A DNA stretch of 6,184 nucleotides. Source: Candidatus Saccharimonadales bacterium (GTDB lineage Bacteria > Patescibacteriota > Saccharimonadia > UBA4664 > SCTI01). The position numbers were made by a program, and so were the translations under genes. Shown in pieces: positions 4,866-6,184 of the stretch. The stretch spans positions 1 through 6,184 of the forward strand of contig JASLFZ010000063.1 of assembly GCA_030150485.1 (NCBI GenBank). Direction: 5' to 3'. Each line of letters begins with the position of its first letter. Position 1 is the first letter of the stretch. The notes under the pieces were generated by a model. It worked only from the letters and a program-made list of their open reading frames with translations. It ran no database searches and was not told the DNA's origin.

Positions 4866-4895
4866 ATTATAGTGGTTACGTTACTGCTGACGCAA
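4866..4895 (-). promoter_or_regulatory. Candidate ftsA promoter
   Basis: The minus strand carries a perfect TATAAT (4871-4866), with TTGCGT (4895-4890) 18 bp upstream as a weak -35 (3 of 6). The predicted start near 4859 leaves a leader of about 16 bases with AAGGG before the GTG. The -10 is strong; the -35 is not. Confidence 0.5.
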
Positions 4896-4917
4896 CCTGA
4901 TACTCAAAATGATGTGT

Positions 4918-5673
4918 TCAGCTGCGCGCGGTCAGGATTTCGGCTGGGCCATCGGTGATCAAAACGGTGTGTTCAAACTGGGCCGCCAGCGAACCGTCGC
5001 GGGTGGCGATCGTCCAGTGGTCGCCCAGCATGTGGATGGCCGGACCGCCAAGGGAGGCCATCGGCTCGATCGCCACGGTCATACCGGCTTTGAGCACCGG
5101 CCCGCTACCCGCCCGACCGTAATTGAGGATTTGGGGCTCCTCCCATAGCTCGCGTCCCACCCCGTGACCGGCCAGCTCCTGAATAATCCCCAGATTAGCT
5201 CGCTCAAGGTGGCGCTCGATGGCAGCGGACACGTCACCGACATGGTGGCCGGCGGTAGCCTGGTCGATACCCAAATAGAGCGCCTCGTTGGTCGCCTTGA
5301 GCAGCCGTTGGGCCGGCGCGCTCACCGTTCCCACAGCCACCGTTACCGCTGAATCGGTAATCATACCCTTATAACGGATGCCGAAGTCGAGGCCAACCAC
5401 ATCACCCTCCGCAATAACACGCTCACCCGGAATGCCGTGCACCACCGCTTCATTGACCGAGATACAGATTGATTTAGGAAAGCCCTCATGGCCGAGAAAG
5501 GCCGCTTTGCCACCTAGGCGCCGCGTTTCAGCCGCGGCCAGCTGGTCGAGCTCCTCGGTGGTCATGCCAGGAGCAATCTGGCGTTCCAGATAGGTCAAAA
5601 CCGCCGCCAGGATCTGACCACTTTGGCGCATGGCTTCGATCTCGGCGGCGGTCTTTACCGATCCGCCCCTCAC
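4918..5673 (-). CDS. map: Methionine aminopeptidase, type I
   Basis: This metalloenzyme removes the initiator methionine from new proteins. I place the start at the GTG at 5673, giving 251 residues beginning VRGGSVKTAAEIEAMR. The frame remains open further upstream, but that part lies inside adk and has no family similarity. All five metal ligands are present at nearly the same numbers as in the E. coli enzyme: D96 (GLDFG), D107 (TDSAV), H170 (GHGVGR), E203 (AIEP) and E234 (FEHT). The substrate-site histidine H79 (VVHGIP) is also present. There is no N-terminal extension, as in type Ia enzymes. GTG overlaps the adk TGA as GTGA, a classic coupling arrangement, and GAGG lies seven bases upstream. 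The adk-map pair is a usual part of the bacterial secY/infA ribosomal cluster. Confidence 0.96.
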   Translation of the reverse strand: MRGGSVKTAAEIEAMRQSGQILAAVLTYLERQIAPGMTTEELDQLAAAETRRLGGKAAFLGHEGFPKSICISVNEAVVHGIPGERVIAEGDVVGLDFGIRYKGMITDSAVTVAVGTVSAPAQRLLKATNEALYLGIDQATAGHHVGDVSAAIERHLERANLGIIQELAGHGVGRELWEEPQILNYGRAGSGPVLKAGMTVAIEPMASLGGPAIHMLGDHWTIATRDGSLAAQFEHTVLITDGPAEILTARS

Positions 5674-6184
5674 CGAGACGCCTCGATACGCGCCGCCACC
5701 TCCTCTTGCGTACCTAGGCCGTCGATCCGTCGCAACCAGCCCTTGGTCGCGCAGTAGTCGAGCACCTGTTGAGTCTCCTGGCGGTACCACTTCCAGCGCT
5801 CATCGATAGCGTGATCGTCGTGGCGAGCCCGACGGTGGCTGCGCTGGTGGGACTCCGCCTCGGTAATCGTCACCTCATACACCGCTTCAATGGGGCGCTC
5901 CATTGCAGCGAGCCAACCCTCAAATTCGTGGAACTCGTTTAGCATCCGAGGAAAGCCATCGATTACGATGGTTTTTTCGGGCGGAATAGCCTCCAGCCCC
6001 TGGCGCATCAACCGCTCAACGTCCTCGGAGAGAGCCAGCTGGCCAGTGGCCAGGCGCGCCACAATTACCGGATCGTTAGAGTTGCGCAGCACCTCACCAC
6101 TCGATATAAACGCAAAGTCATGGCGCTCGGCCAGACCGCGAGCCTGGGACGATTTACCGGCATTGGGTGGCCCGTGAAAGATAA
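5670..6184 (-). CDS. adk: Adenylate kinase-type nucleoside monophosphate kinase (5' end missing)
   Basis: Adenylate kinase interconverts ATP + AMP and 2 ADP. The 170 visible residues start IFHGPPNAGKSS, so only a few N-terminal residues are cut off by the window edge. The Walker A loop is GPPNAGKSS where most Adk proteins have GPPGAGKGT. Other family marks are ISSGEVLR (NMP-binding region, where TGDLLR-type sequence is usual), VIDGFPR (the hallmark DGFPR) and an RARHDD segment followed by YRQETQQVLDYC, which corresponds to the arginine-rich RxDD end of the LID and the final helix region. The LID is short, without a zinc-binding insertion. The total of about 175 residues is at the small end of the family. 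The stop overlaps the map start. The divergent P-loop leaves open another NMP specificity, but position and motifs favour Adk. Confidence 0.85.
   Translation of the reverse strand, partial: IFHGPPNAGKSSQARGLAERHDFAFISSGEVLRNSNDPVIVARLATGQLALSEDVERLMRQGLEAIPPEKTIVIDGFPRMLNEFHEFEGWLAAMERPIEAVYEVTITEAESHQRSHRRARHDDHAIDERWKWYRQETQQVLDYCATKGWLRRIDGLGTQEEVAARIEASR

Noticed and set aside
3922..4872. Plus-strand open frame of 316 codons
   Set aside because: It lies antisense to ftsA over nearly its whole length and has no family motifs. Long antisense frames are common opposite GC-rich genes.
5674..5790. Longer N-terminus for map, starting upstream inside adk
   Set aside because: The extra 39 codons overlap adk in another frame and show no similarity to methionine aminopeptidases. 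The GTG at 5673 gives the standard length and a GTGA overlap.

Overview
The window is a run of eight protein genes, all on the minus strand. In transcription order, from high to low coordinates, they are: an adenylate kinase gene (5' end just outside the window), map, ftsA, ftsZ, nrdR, a small thioredoxin-fold gene, yggT and the first 147 codons of ileS. The plus strand carries no gene I can support; the long plus-strand frames are shadows of the minus-strand genes. UGA is used as a normal stop codon at adk, map, nrdR and the thioredoxin-like gene, which rules out lineages that read UGA as glycine or tryptophan.

The organism is a bacterium of moderately high GC with FtsA and FtsZ. The order adk-map, then ftsA, ftsZ and nrdR, together with compact proteins, suggests a small-genome bacterium, possibly of the Patescibacteria (for example Saccharibacteria) type. 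This is inference and not firm. The ileS leader resembles the actinobacterial ileS T-box class, but true Actinobacteria lack FtsA, so that phylum is unlikely.

Layout: adk and map overlap by four bases (GTGA) and are translated together. ftsA follows with its own perfect TATAAT -10 element. A 377-bp AT-rich gap separates ftsA from ftsZ and holds a repeated 35-bp element, DnaA-box-like sequences and a good sigma-70-type promoter for ftsZ. ftsZ is followed by another copy of the 35-bp element, then nrdR, the thioredoxin-like gene and yggT, closely packed. A roughly 270-bp leader then precedes ileS. It contains a T-box riboswitch with an isoleucine ATC specifier, a textbook seven-base T-box bulge, and a probable translational switch in which the 3' strand of the antisequestrator can instead pair with the ileS Shine-Dalgarno sequence. 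A third copy of the 35-bp element lies between T-box and start codon.

The genes cover general growth functions: nucleotide homeostasis (adk, nrdR), protein maturation (map), division-ring assembly (ftsA, ftsZ, perhaps yggT) and isoleucine charging (ileS). The most notable pattern is the 35-bp element, built of four GTWAAC half-sites at 3, 5 and 3 bp spacing. It occurs three times, each time in the gap before a gene or operon segment (ftsZ, nrdR, ileS). It looks like the operator of an unidentified regulator linking division, deoxyribonucleotide control and translation.
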